A stretch of DNA of 64,000 nucleotides. Source: Mucilaginibacter lappiensis. Its GTDB lineage: Bacteria > Bacteroidota > Bacteroidia > Sphingobacteriales > Sphingobacteriaceae. Location: positions 225,849 to 289,848 of the forward strand of contig NZ_FTMG01000005.1 in the NCBI RefSeq assembly GCF_900155965.1. The letters run 5' to 3'. Position numbers and translations under genes: made by a program. The notes beneath the pieces were generated by a model. That model had not been told where the DNA came from and searched no databases. It was given only the letters and a program-made list of their open reading frames with translations. How positions within the stretch are numbered: position 1 is the first letter of the stretch; the number at the start of each line of letters is the position of its first letter. Positions 51,339-58,652 of the stretch are shown one piece after another.

Positions 51339-51465
51339 TAAAGTGGGTTTACATGGTTTACACTTTTTATGGTTTACATTTATTTATGTTATTAATAATC
51401 AATAAGTTAAGTAATAAAACTCATCATAAAGTGAATTTACATGTAAACCCACTTTATGATGAGTT
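51339..51465. repeat. Iterated GTTTACA element with 48-bp palindrome (copy 2)
   Basis: Same layout as 1003-1127: GGGTTTACATGGTTTACAC, a third GGTTTACA at 51371-51378, AATAATCAATAA, TTAAGTAA, then a 48-bp palindrome (51418-51465) centred on TTTACATGTAAA with two mismatched pairs. The arm sequence AACTCATCATAAAGTG differs from that of copy 1 but is again self-complementary. It lies in the 223-bp gap between the AraC gene and the permease gene. Confidence 0.75.
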
Positions 51466-51474
51466 CCTATCCTC

Positions 51475-52347
51475 CTACGGATTTTTAGTAAATTCTTTTT
51501 GATACATGAGCGGGCTTTTCCCGGTTACCTGTTTAAAGTGCTTATGAAAAGTCGAAAAATTATTAAATCCGCTATCGTAACAGAGTTGCTTGATATTCAT
51601 CTTATTCTCAATCAATAATTTACAGGCATAACCAACCTTTATTTCAATAATAAATTGCGAATAGGTTTTACGGGTTTTTGATTTAAAATACCGGCAAAAG
51701 GAGTTGGAGCTTACTCCCGCTATTTCGGCTATCTCGTCAAGGTATATCTTTTTTCTGAAATTACGCACCGAGTATTCATATATATTATTGAGCCTGTCGT
51801 TTTCCGATTCGTTATGATCATACTTGAAACCAATAGAAGTAAGGTAGTTACCCGGGTTGCTGATAGCCACAGCATTGAGTGCTTTAAGCAACGTGATGAT
51901 CCTTTCGGCACCATCGGTATCCAGCATATCCTCCAACAATTTGCTGAGTTTTTCTTTGGTGCTTCCGCTTATCTGCAAGCCCCTTTTTGATCGTTCCAGC
52001 AAAACTTTGATGAGCTTGTTTTCGGGTAGCTGCAAAAAATGGTCGCCCCAAAAATTTTCGCAAAAATGCACTACAATTATCTCTACTTTTTCGTGCCCGT
52101 TATGATCAAAATACACATCATCAAAGCGCCAGTAATGCGGCAAGTTTGAGCCAACCAAAGTCATATCGCCGGCTTTAAATTGCTTAATGCTGTCGCCGAC
52201 AAATTGGGTACCGCCACCTTTTTTAAAGTAGATCAATTCAAGTTCAGGATGACAGTGCCAACGGTTATTGATATCGGGCAACACATCGCGTCTTACACTA
52301 AACGAATGTGCGGGTCCCGAAGAAACTTTCAGTAAAAGCGGTTTCAT
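51475..52347 (-). CDS. AraC family transcriptional regulator with cupin sensor
   Basis: 290 residues. The N-terminal cupin (about 15-100: RWHCHPELELIYFKKGGGTQ, GDMTLVGSNLPHYWRFDD) is followed by a C-terminal double helix-turn-helix (about 190-288: EIAEIAGVSSNSFCRYFKSK and LLIENKMNIKQLCYDSGFNN, then FSTFHKHFKQVTGKSPLMYQ). The cupin type with WHCHPELEL is common in regulators of carbohydrate genes of Bacteroidetes. It is transcribed toward the permease gene. Target and effector unknown; it is not next to the fucose operon. Confidence 0.92.
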   Translation of the reverse strand: MKPLLLKVSSGPAHSFSVRRDVLPDINNRWHCHPELELIYFKKGGGTQFVGDSIKQFKAGDMTLVGSNLPHYWRFDDVYFDHNGHEKVEIIVVHFCENFWGDHFLQLPENKLIKVLLERSKRGLQISGSTKEKLSKLLEDMLDTDGAERIITLLKALNAVAISNPGNYLTSIGFKYDHNESENDRLNNIYEYSVRNFRKKIYLDEIAEIAGVSSNSFCRYFKSKTRKTYSQFIIEIKVGYACKLLIENKMNIKQLCYDSGFNNFSTFHKHFKQVTGKSPLMYQKEFTKNP

Positions 52348-52435
52348 TCAAGCTATTTTACAATTGATAGGGTAAATGTATATAAAAAATGTACAAATAG
52401 CTTAATTTTATAACAGTCAGCCATATAAAATAATT

Positions 52436-52654
52436 TTATTGCTCAATAAAGATCGTCATTAATGAAGTTTTAACCAGGTTAAAAAAGACGCAAACTAATG
52501 CCATTGATTTTACGTATAATAACAAAAAAAAGCGTTCCGGTATCTCACCCCCGGAACGCGCTTTACTGATTAAATCAATAACATCAACTAAATCCAGATC
52601 AATCTCATGTTTGATCTTTCTTACCAGCTTTCTCAGGGATGGTAAGGCCTTCAA
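52436..52654 (-). CDS. Possible small protein carrying RSGGEIPERF (doubtful)
   Basis: About 72 residues from a TTG. The frame is open upstream to about 52730 and encodes text such as LPGDGQKPPPCWRDKALKAL before it, so the true start is unclear. The middle reads KHEIDLDLVDVIDLISKARS then GGEIPERFF; the last part coincides with a GC-rich hairpin and a poly-T, beyond which the reading may be accidental. A degenerate relative (DLVDTISFDDIAVRSGGEIP, preceded by a stop) occurs at 61110-61180. It could be a small conserved gene, a gene relic, or simply a conserved RNA. No family recognised. Confidence 0.35.
   Translation of the reverse strand: MKALPSLRKLVRKIKHEIDLDLVDVIDLISKARSGGEIPERFFLLLYVKSMALVCVFFNLVKTSLMTIFIEQ
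52531..52559 (-). terminator. Hairpin with loop GGGTGAGATA and T tract (copy 1)
   Basis: On the minus strand GCGTTCCGG-GGGTGAGATA-CCGGAACGC is followed by TTTTTTTTG: a good terminator. The 10-base loop is identical in the hairpin at 61150-61177. In the 652-bp gap 52348-52999 this hairpin, the doubtful small gene and a possible leader ORF are all I can support. Confidence 0.7.
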
Positions 52655-52906
52655 TGCTTTATCTCTCCAACAAGGTGGCGGCTTCTGGCCGTCACCGGGA
52701 AGTTGTTTGTATTTTTTAAACTTTATTCAGAGGCAACAAATACGAATGTAGTTTATTTAGAAATAAAATTACAATAATCTTATTATCAATAATATACATT
52801 TATAAACACAAAAATTTCCTCCTAGTCCTCCTGATATTACCATCTTATAATTAGATTTCTCCTCTTAATGTAAATCATTGGGCATAAGTTACCCAATTTA
52901 AAAATC

Positions 52907-52990
52907 ATGCGTATTTTAGCAAAAGCAATTTTGCTGGGTTTAGTGCAGCGCAATATTGTGCTCATTAAACTGTTGAATAATAATAGCTAA
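52907..52990 (+). CDS. Possible 27-residue leader ORF before the histidine kinase
   Basis: ATG to TAA encoding MRILAKAILLGLVQRNIVLI followed by KLLNNNS, ending 9 bp before the histidine kinase start. It is basic, then hydrophobic. It might be a leader peptide or chance; support is only its position and clean start and stop. Confidence 0.25.
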   Translation: MRILAKAILLGLVQRNIVLIKLLNNNS

Positions 52991-52999
52991 TTTTAATAC

Positions 53000-54400
53000 A
53001 TGCAAACGGTAACTGTATCCTGGCTAAAATCGCTCGAAGCATTTAATAACGTACCCGAAGACCAACTGCAATGGCTGCTGGATAATAGTATAGATAACTT
53101 TTTTGAGGATGGTGAGTTCCTGATGCAACCCGGCGAACCCATGAGCGGCCCTCATATTATGGTTGAGGGCGGCATGCGTTTTTTTATGATGCAAGGTGGT
53201 TCCAGACGCGAATTTACAGTTGTAGATAGTGGCAATATCACCGGCTATCTTCCCTTTTCAAGAGGAAAGATATCTAAAGGGTATGCACAGGCCGTTGGAA
53301 AGCTACATATACGCAGCTTTGATACCGACCTGATACCAGATATGATCAGGAATCATTATGAGCTAACGCAATCGCTGGTTAATATCATGACCACCCGTGT
53401 ACGTGATTTTACGGCCATGCAGCAGCAAAACGAAAAGATGATGGCTCTGGGTAAGTTATCCGCGGGATTGGCGCATGAGCTTAACAACCCGGCATCGGCC
53501 ATCGTGCGCGACTCGCTTACACTAAAAAAACACCTGGAACAGGAACCAGAAAGCGTTAAGGCCATTTTCACCATGAGACTTGAACCTCAACAGGTTACCG
53601 GAGTCACCGACCTCTTATTCCAACAAATTTCACAGCAAAATGCAACCCGCTTAAGCCTTAAGCAGCGTACCCATCGCGAAGATGAAATAATAGAGTGGTT
53701 TGATGAGCATGAGATTGAAAATGGTTACGATATTGTTGAAAGCTTTGTTGATTTTAATTTCAGCACGGATACCCTTGAAAAATTTAATGCTCTTGTTGCA
53801 CCCGAAAACCTGTCGGATATATTAAACTGGATAAGTGATGTGCTGATCTCCGAGAAAATGATCAGTGATATACAGGAATCTGCCAGGCGCATTGCCGAGC
53901 TGGTAAGCTCCGTTAAAACCTTTACCCACATGGATCGTGGCCAGGATAAACAATATGCCGATATACACATTGGCATACGCAACACGCTTACCATGCTAGG
54001 TTATAAGATCAGGAAAGGCAATATCAACGTTATTGAAGATTTTGACGAAAGCCTGCCCGAAGTAAGGGCGCTGATAGGTGAACTTAACCAGGTATGGACC
54101 AACCTGATTGATAATGCCATTGATGCCATGGCCGTTAATGGTACGGGCACATTAACTGTAAAAACCCGGCGCGACCGCGAGTTTGTAGAAGTTTTTATTG
54201 TTGATGACGGCCCAGGTATACCACAGGAGATACAAAGCCTGATATTTGACCCCTTTTTTACTACCAAGGAAATGGGCAAAGGCACAGGCATGGGTCTGGA
54301 AGTAGTGCAACGAATTGTAAAGCAACACCGCGGCTCCATCAAAGTAAAATCAGAACCAGGCAAAACTGTATTCAGCGTTTGTTTCCTGATTGACGGATGA
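53000..54400 (+). CDS. Sensor histidine kinase with cyclic nucleotide-binding-like domain
   Basis: 466 residues, cytosolic, no membrane span. Residues 10-130 are a cNMP-binding-like cupin (LEAFNNVPEDQLQWLLDNSI, DGEFLMQPGEPMSGPHIMVE). The dimerisation/phosphoacceptor helix is MALGKLSAGLAHELNNPASA with H159. An intervening helical segment (180-300) is followed by the ATPase domain: NQVWTNLIDNAIDAMAVNGT, VDDGPGIP, FDPFFTTKEMGKGTGMGLEV. It is followed 50 bp later by a receiver-thioredoxin-reductase-like fusion, its probable phosphotransfer partner. The input could be a nucleotide or redox signal. Confidence 0.93.
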   Translation: MQTVTVSWLKSLEAFNNVPEDQLQWLLDNSIDNFFEDGEFLMQPGEPMSGPHIMVEGGMRFFMMQGGSRREFTVVDSGNITGYLPFSRGKISKGYAQAVGKLHIRSFDTDLIPDMIRNHYELTQSLVNIMTTRVRDFTAMQQQNEKMMALGKLSAGLAHELNNPASAIVRDSLTLKKHLEQEPESVKAIFTMRLEPQQVTGVTDLLFQQISQQNATRLSLKQRTHREDEIIEWFDEHEIENGYDIVESFVDFNFSTDTLEKFNALVAPENLSDILNWISDVLISEKMISDIQESARRIAELVSSVKTFTHMDRGQDKQYADIHIGIRNTLTMLGYKIRKGNINVIEDFDESLPEVRALIGELNQVWTNLIDNAIDAMAVNGTGTLTVKTRRDREFVEVFIVDDGPGIPQEIQSLIFDPFFTTKEMGKGTGMGLEVVQRIVKQHRGSIKVKSEPGKTVFSVCFLIDG

Positions 54401-54450
54401 GCTCTTTAGTATCAAAATATTAATAATTTTACCCTTAGAAAAACACCCCT

Positions 54451-56112
54451 ATGAGCCGCCCTATAATATTCTCCATCGATGATGACCCGCAGGTACTGCG
54501 GTCCATAAGCCGCGACATCAGGTCGCAGTATGGCAAAGAGTACAAAATTTTGAGTACCACATCAGCAAATGAGGCCCTGGAAAGCCTTACCGAACTCAAA
54601 AACAGTTCGGACGTGGTTGCTTTGTTCCTGTGCGACCAGCGCATGCCCGAGATGGAAGGAGTAAAATTTTTAGAGAAGGCAAAAAAAATATACCCTGATG
54701 CTAAACGTGTTTTGCTTACCGCCTATTCAGATACTGAGGCCGCGATAAAAGCCATCAACGATGTACAGCTTGATTATTACCTGATGAAACCCTGGGATCC
54801 ACCCGAGGAAAAGCTGTACCCGGTAATCAATGATCTGCTTGATGATTGGCAAAATAATTACGTGCCCGAGTTTGTAGGTATTAAACTGGTTGGATTTCAG
54901 TTTTCACCGCAATCGCACCAGATCAAAGATTTTTTGGCAGGTAACCTGATACCGTACCGCTGGTTTGATATCGAAAAAAATATTGATGCAGCTGGTTTGT
55001 TAACCTTAAATAATTTAACCACCGACGATTTGCCTTTGGTAATTTTTGAGGATGGTAGTCATATAGCCAAACCAAGTATAAGAGCTATTGCCGAAAAATT
55101 AGATAAAAGTCCGCAGCAATTGACTGATGTTTATGATGTTGTGATCATAGGTGCCGGCCCTGCAGGCCTTGCAGCAGCGGTTTATGGTGCATCGGAAGGC
55201 TTAAAAACCTTATTGATTGAACGTAAGGCACCAGGCGGTCAGGCTGGTACCAGCTCACGTATTGAAAACTACCTCGGTTTCCCAGCAGGTTTAAGCGGCG
55301 CCGACTTGACCAGGCGTGCCATAAGCCAGGCCATGCGTTTAGGAGCCGAGTTTTTATCGCCCCAGTCTGTAAGTGACATCAAACAAAAAGATGGTTACAA
55401 AACCATTATTTTGGATGATGGCCCGGAAATTATCAGCCGTACCGTGGTAATTACCACAGGTGTTGATTATCGCAAGCTGGAGGTTAAAGGAGTTGAAAAC
55501 TATACAGGAGCAGGCATTTATTATGGCGCGGCTACTACCGAGGCTACGGCATGTACAGGTAAAGAAGTATATGTAATTGGTGGCGGTAATTCCGCAGGCC
55601 AGGCAGCTATGCACTTGTCCAAATTTGCTAAAAACGTGTATATTATTATCCGTCGCGATGATCTGGTAGCAACCATGTCGGCATATCTCATCCATCAAAT
55701 AGCAGATACACCCAACATCCAAGTGGTGCCTAATACGGAGATAGCTGAAGCCTATGGTACCAATTGTTTGGAAGAGCTAACCCTGTTAAACTGTAAAACC
55801 CAGGAAACAGAAAAAAAGGTAGCTAATGCCCTGTATATTTTTATCGGCGCGAAACCTTATACAGATTGGATCAAGCTCGATATTATCAAAAACAATAAAG
55901 ATTTTATTGAAACCGGGCGTGAGTTACGCAGCTATGAAGGTTTTGGCAAGATATGGAAGCTTAAACGCGACCCTTTTTTACTGGAAACCAGTTGCTCGGG
56001 CATATTTGCTGCCGGCGATGTACGTGCCGGGGCGATGAACCGCGTGGCATCAGCCGTGGGTGAAGGATCTATGGCTATCAGCTTTGTACATAAATATCTG
56101 GCAGAAGTTTAA
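54451..56112 (+). CDS. Receiver domain fused to thioredoxin reductase-like FAD oxidoreductase
   Basis: 553 residues in three parts. Residues 1-130 are a response-regulator receiver: FSIDDDPQVL (D-D pair), LCDQRMPEMEGV with phosphoacceptor D64, LLTAYSD and MKPWD (K). Residues 140-215 form a thioredoxin-like insert. Residues 225-553 are a TrxB-like two-domain flavoprotein: VVIIGAGPAGLAAAVYGASE (FAD), APGGQAGTSSRIENYLGFPA, VYVIGGGNSAGQAAMHLSKF (NADPH) and GIFAAGDVRAGAMNRVASAV. The redox-active CxxC of TrxB is replaced by AATTEATAC with a single cysteine, so it is not a normal thioredoxin reductase. It is encoded between a histidine kinase and a UBP zinc finger protein. Confidence 0.93.
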   Translation: MSRPIIFSIDDDPQVLRSISRDIRSQYGKEYKILSTTSANEALESLTELKNSSDVVALFLCDQRMPEMEGVKFLEKAKKIYPDAKRVLLTAYSDTEAAIKAINDVQLDYYLMKPWDPPEEKLYPVINDLLDDWQNNYVPEFVGIKLVGFQFSPQSHQIKDFLAGNLIPYRWFDIEKNIDAAGLLTLNNLTTDDLPLVIFEDGSHIAKPSIRAIAEKLDKSPQQLTDVYDVVIIGAGPAGLAAAVYGASEGLKTLLIERKAPGGQAGTSSRIENYLGFPAGLSGADLTRRAISQAMRLGAEFLSPQSVSDIKQKDGYKTIILDDGPEIISRTVVITTGVDYRKLEVKGVENYTGAGIYYGAATTEATACTGKEVYVIGGGNSAGQAAMHLSKFAKNVYIIIRRDDLVATMSAYLIHQIADTPNIQVVPNTEIAEAYGTNCLEELTLLNCKTQETEKKVANALYIFIGAKPYTDWIKLDIIKNNKDFIETGRELRSYEGFGKIWKLKRDPFLLETSCSGIFAAGDVRAGAMNRVASAVGEGSMAISFVHKYLAEV

Positions 56113-56122
56113 TAAAATAAAA

Positions 56123-56395
56123 ATGATAGAAGAGGAAACATGCCAGCATTTGGCTGCTGTTAAAGATATCAAACAACCACAGGATTACATTTGCGAGGAG
56201 TGTGTAAAAACACATTCCTCGTGGATGCATCTGCGTACCTGTCAAACTTGCGGTGTTACGCTTTGCTGTGATAGTTCGCCCAACACGCATATGACCAGGC
56301 ATTTTGAACAAACCGGGCACCCGGTAGTTATCTCAGCCGAGCCCGGCGAACGCTGGCTTTGGTGTTATGTAGATGAATTAGCTACAGGATATTAG
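56123..56395 (+). CDS. UBP-type zinc finger protein
   Basis: 90 residues from the ATG at 56123, 10 bp after the preceding stop; a longer in-frame start at 56060 lies inside the upstream gene. ZnF-UBP ligands are visible: TCQHL, ICEECVKTHSSWMHLRTCQT, CGVTLCCDSS, HMTRHFEQTGHPVVIS, and the closing GERWLWCYVDE. In eukaryotes this finger binds ubiquitin C-termini; bacterial stand-alone forms are of unknown role and often adjoin TrxR-like flavoproteins, as here. Confidence 0.88.
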   Translation: MIEEETCQHLAAVKDIKQPQDYICEECVKTHSSWMHLRTCQTCGVTLCCDSSPNTHMTRHFEQTGHPVVISAEPGERWLWCYVDELATGY

Positions 56396-56453
56396 CCATC
56401 TGAACCTTGATTTGGGCGATTGAAGGGTTACCACGATTCCTCCCAGGAAGAAT

Positions 56454-56891
56454 TTACTGTTTCTCTGAAAGATACTTATCTAATGATATAGGCCCAGACC
56501 CCAGGATCATGAAAAGCACCAGTAATACCAGTGCCACAATAGATGGCCATGCCAGAGCATTGATAGGTTCCTGAAATATGCTTGTTAAAAATACCGCGCC
56601 CAAAACAATAGGTATTTGTATAATACAACCCAAACGGGTGAGTATGCCTACCGCTATCAGTACACCGCCAACCATGTGGGCAAACGTTACATAATAAACC
56701 AGCGCCATCAATACACCAGGTGTCAGATCAACCACATTCTGACTATCAATAAGACTTTTAAGGTAAGCCGTATTTTCCATAAAGGCTATACCTTTCAATA
56801 ATAAAAATACGCCCAGCGCAATACGTATCAGATCAAGGGCCTTAGGGTGATGAGTATCTCCCCAATTTTCAATTTTATGAACCAGGTTCAT
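56454..56891 (-). CDS. DoxX family membrane protein
   Basis: 145 residues, four membrane spans. It opens with DLIRIALGVFLLLKGIAFME, continues with LVYYVTFAHMVGGVLIAVGI, then LTRLGCIIQIPIVLGAVFLT, and ends WPSIVALVLLVLFMILGSGP. This is the DoxX/MauE pattern. Members serve in quinone-linked oxidoreductase complexes or remain unassigned. It is convergent with the zinc finger gene and 59 bp from it, transcribed alone. Confidence 0.86.
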   Translation of the reverse strand: MNLVHKIENWGDTHHPKALDLIRIALGVFLLLKGIAFMENTAYLKSLIDSQNVVDLTPGVLMALVYYVTFAHMVGGVLIAVGILTRLGCIIQIPIVLGAVFLTSIFQEPINALAWPSIVALVLLVLFMILGSGPISLDKYLSEKQ

Positions 56892-57073
56892 GACAGCCTC
56901 CTTTTTTTAAAGGTTAATTGGTACACAAGGCAGCGGCTTTATTGAGTTAAAGGTGCATACCTTATTTTAATAAATATAATAACAAACGTGCTATATATGC
57001 AAATTGTTTTTTCGACAGGAGGATATGTAAGTAGTTGAAAGTAAGGGCAACCCAACAATTATCTGGCAATTGA

Positions 57074-58066
57074 TCACAAAGCGTGATCTTTTAGCCATCC
57101 CCGCAATGTGGATAAGTCTTTTTGTACAGCAGTGGTAAACTGTTGTTTGCTGATAGTTAATTGTTTGGCACCATCCTGCGCACCACCCAATTCATATTCA
57201 CAATGCAAACTCATGGGCCCGCCTATGCCTTGTTGTTTAACAACTTCAAAGTAATTCTTAAAATCAACCATGCCTTCGCCCAGCGGAACGCTTTTCACCT
57301 GCCATTTGCCATCCTTTTTCTCCCAGTAAAAATCCTTGATGTTGGTGGTTTTAATAAAAGGGACAAGGGGCTGTATCGAAGTAGCCCAGGTATCGGCACC
57401 TTCGGTGGTAGCATGCCTGATATCATACTGGCAACCAATGGATGCCGGATCAAGATCTTTAAGCGCCAGCCAAAGATCCCAGACAGAGGCGCCAAACAGA
57501 TCGCCCGAATGGTTCTGATAAGCGCCGTGCATATGGTATTGTTTATTTAAAGCAGCCAGGCCAGCAAGCTGTTTACTGATTACCTGCAGGTTTACTGGGA
57601 CGCTGAGAGCTTTATCATAATTAAACCAGGCCGTACGGTAATATTTAATACCCAGTGCCGAAGCCGCTTTTAAAATATCCGCAGCATATTTTTCATCAGC
57701 CTGTTTAATATTGGTTACTATGGAATATACTTTTAATCCGGCTTTTTCAACCGCGGCAACCGCCTTTGGCAGATCGGCGGTAACATTCTCGGGCAGTACA
57801 TGACCATCGGGACGCACGGTAAGGTCAACGCCATCAAACCCCATTTCGGCAGCCAAAGCAGCCATATCGGTATAATTAAGCCAGTGCAAATGCTTGGAGA
57901 AGATGCTTACCCTGATCTTTTCGGCAGCGGGAGTACCTGTGTTGTTTTGGTCGTTAAAAGCTAGGTGATCAGAAGATGTTTTTCCGAGGGTATTTAATCC
58001 CAAAGGCACCCCTACAGCTGCCAGTGCGGCCGTAGTAATAAACTTTTTGCGACTGATGGTTTTCAT
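57074..58066 (-). CDS. Exported sugar phosphate isomerase/epimerase-like TIM barrel protein
   Basis: 330 residues from the ATG at 58066. The N-terminus MKTISRKKFITTAALAAVGV resembles a Tat-type or Sec export signal. The barrel belongs to the xylose isomerase-like/AP endonuclease 2 fold: VSIFSKHLHWLNYTDMAALA, EMGFDGVDLTVRPDGHVLPE, YYRTAWFNYDKA, YHMHGAYQNHSGDLFGASVW, CQYDIRHATTEG and KTTNIKDFYWEKK, with HCEYELGG as a late metal motif. Exported forms of this family in Bacteroidetes act on sugars or have no known substrate. It follows a gap of 61 bp after a small secreted protein gene; the two may be co-transcribed. Confidence 0.86.
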   Translation of the reverse strand: MKTISRKKFITTAALAAVGVPLGLNTLGKTSSDHLAFNDQNNTGTPAAEKIRVSIFSKHLHWLNYTDMAALAAEMGFDGVDLTVRPDGHVLPENVTADLPKAVAAVEKAGLKVYSIVTNIKQADEKYAADILKAASALGIKYYRTAWFNYDKALSVPVNLQVISKQLAGLAALNKQYHMHGAYQNHSGDLFGASVWDLWLALKDLDPASIGCQYDIRHATTEGADTWATSIQPLVPFIKTTNIKDFYWEKKDGKWQVKSVPLGEGMVDFKNYFEVVKQQGIGGPMSLHCEYELGGAQDGAKQLTISKQQFTTAVQKDLSTLRGWLKDHAL

Positions 58067-58127
58067 AGGCTTTATCAATTGGTTATGCAATATAATAAAG
58101 CTATACTGAATTTTGACCGGCGAAAGT

Positions 58128-58631
58128 TTAATCGAACCCGATAAACTCTTTCTGCTTTACTTCCAATGATCCGAATGTGTTGTTGCGGTTAACATATACG
58201 GCTATATGATAAAAGCTGTTGTCAAAGAGGTAAATATTATTTGCGGCGTCGGCGCCCTGGATATTCATTTTTAACCCGGCACTTTTGGCTTGTGTTATTA
58301 AATTAAACAGATGCTGAGGGGTTTGTGATTTATAGGTGACCGTACGCAACATAGTTCCGTTGCTGAGCTTATAACCTTCGCCTATGATCACGGTTTCCTG
58401 GGTTTTATTGCCTGCAATTTTGTGCAGGTGCTCTACGGTGTGGCCATTAACATCCTGCAGGTACTCGTTTTTAAATCCTTTGCCATTCACCAGGTAATTA
58501 TGGGCATCATCATTGGGCATGTTGGAGATATTGATCAGGTCGTTCAGTGTAATACTTTGACCAAATACATCAACACTACAACATGCCAGTAAGGCTATCA
58601 GGAGATATTTCTTCATTTTTTTGATATCCAA
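58128..58631 (-). CDS. Small secreted protein of unknown function
   Basis: 167 residues (162 if the ATG at 58616 is used). Signal peptide MKKYLLIALLACCSVDVFGQ. The mature part has LNDLINISNMPNDDAHNYLV, IGEGYKLSNGTMLRTVTYKS, HLFNLITQAKSAGLKMNIQG and YHIAVYVNRNNTFGSLEVK. It has alpha/beta character with no metal or catalytic motif seen. I do not recognise a named family. It lies 21 bp after the penicillin acylase-family gene and so is probably in its operon. Confidence 0.72.
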   Translation of the reverse strand: MDIKKMKKYLLIALLACCSVDVFGQSITLNDLINISNMPNDDAHNYLVNGKGFKNEYLQDVNGHTVEHLHKIAGNKTQETVIIGEGYKLSNGTMLRTVTYKSQTPQHLFNLITQAKSAGLKMNIQGADAANNIYLFDNSFYHIAVYVNRNNTFGSLEVKQKEFIGFD

Positions 58632-58652
58632 ATATACTTTTCAGTCCGTGGC

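Noticed and set aside
54451..56112. Ordinary thioredoxin reductase (trxB)
   Set aside because: The CxxC motif is absent and a receiver domain is fused at the N-terminus.
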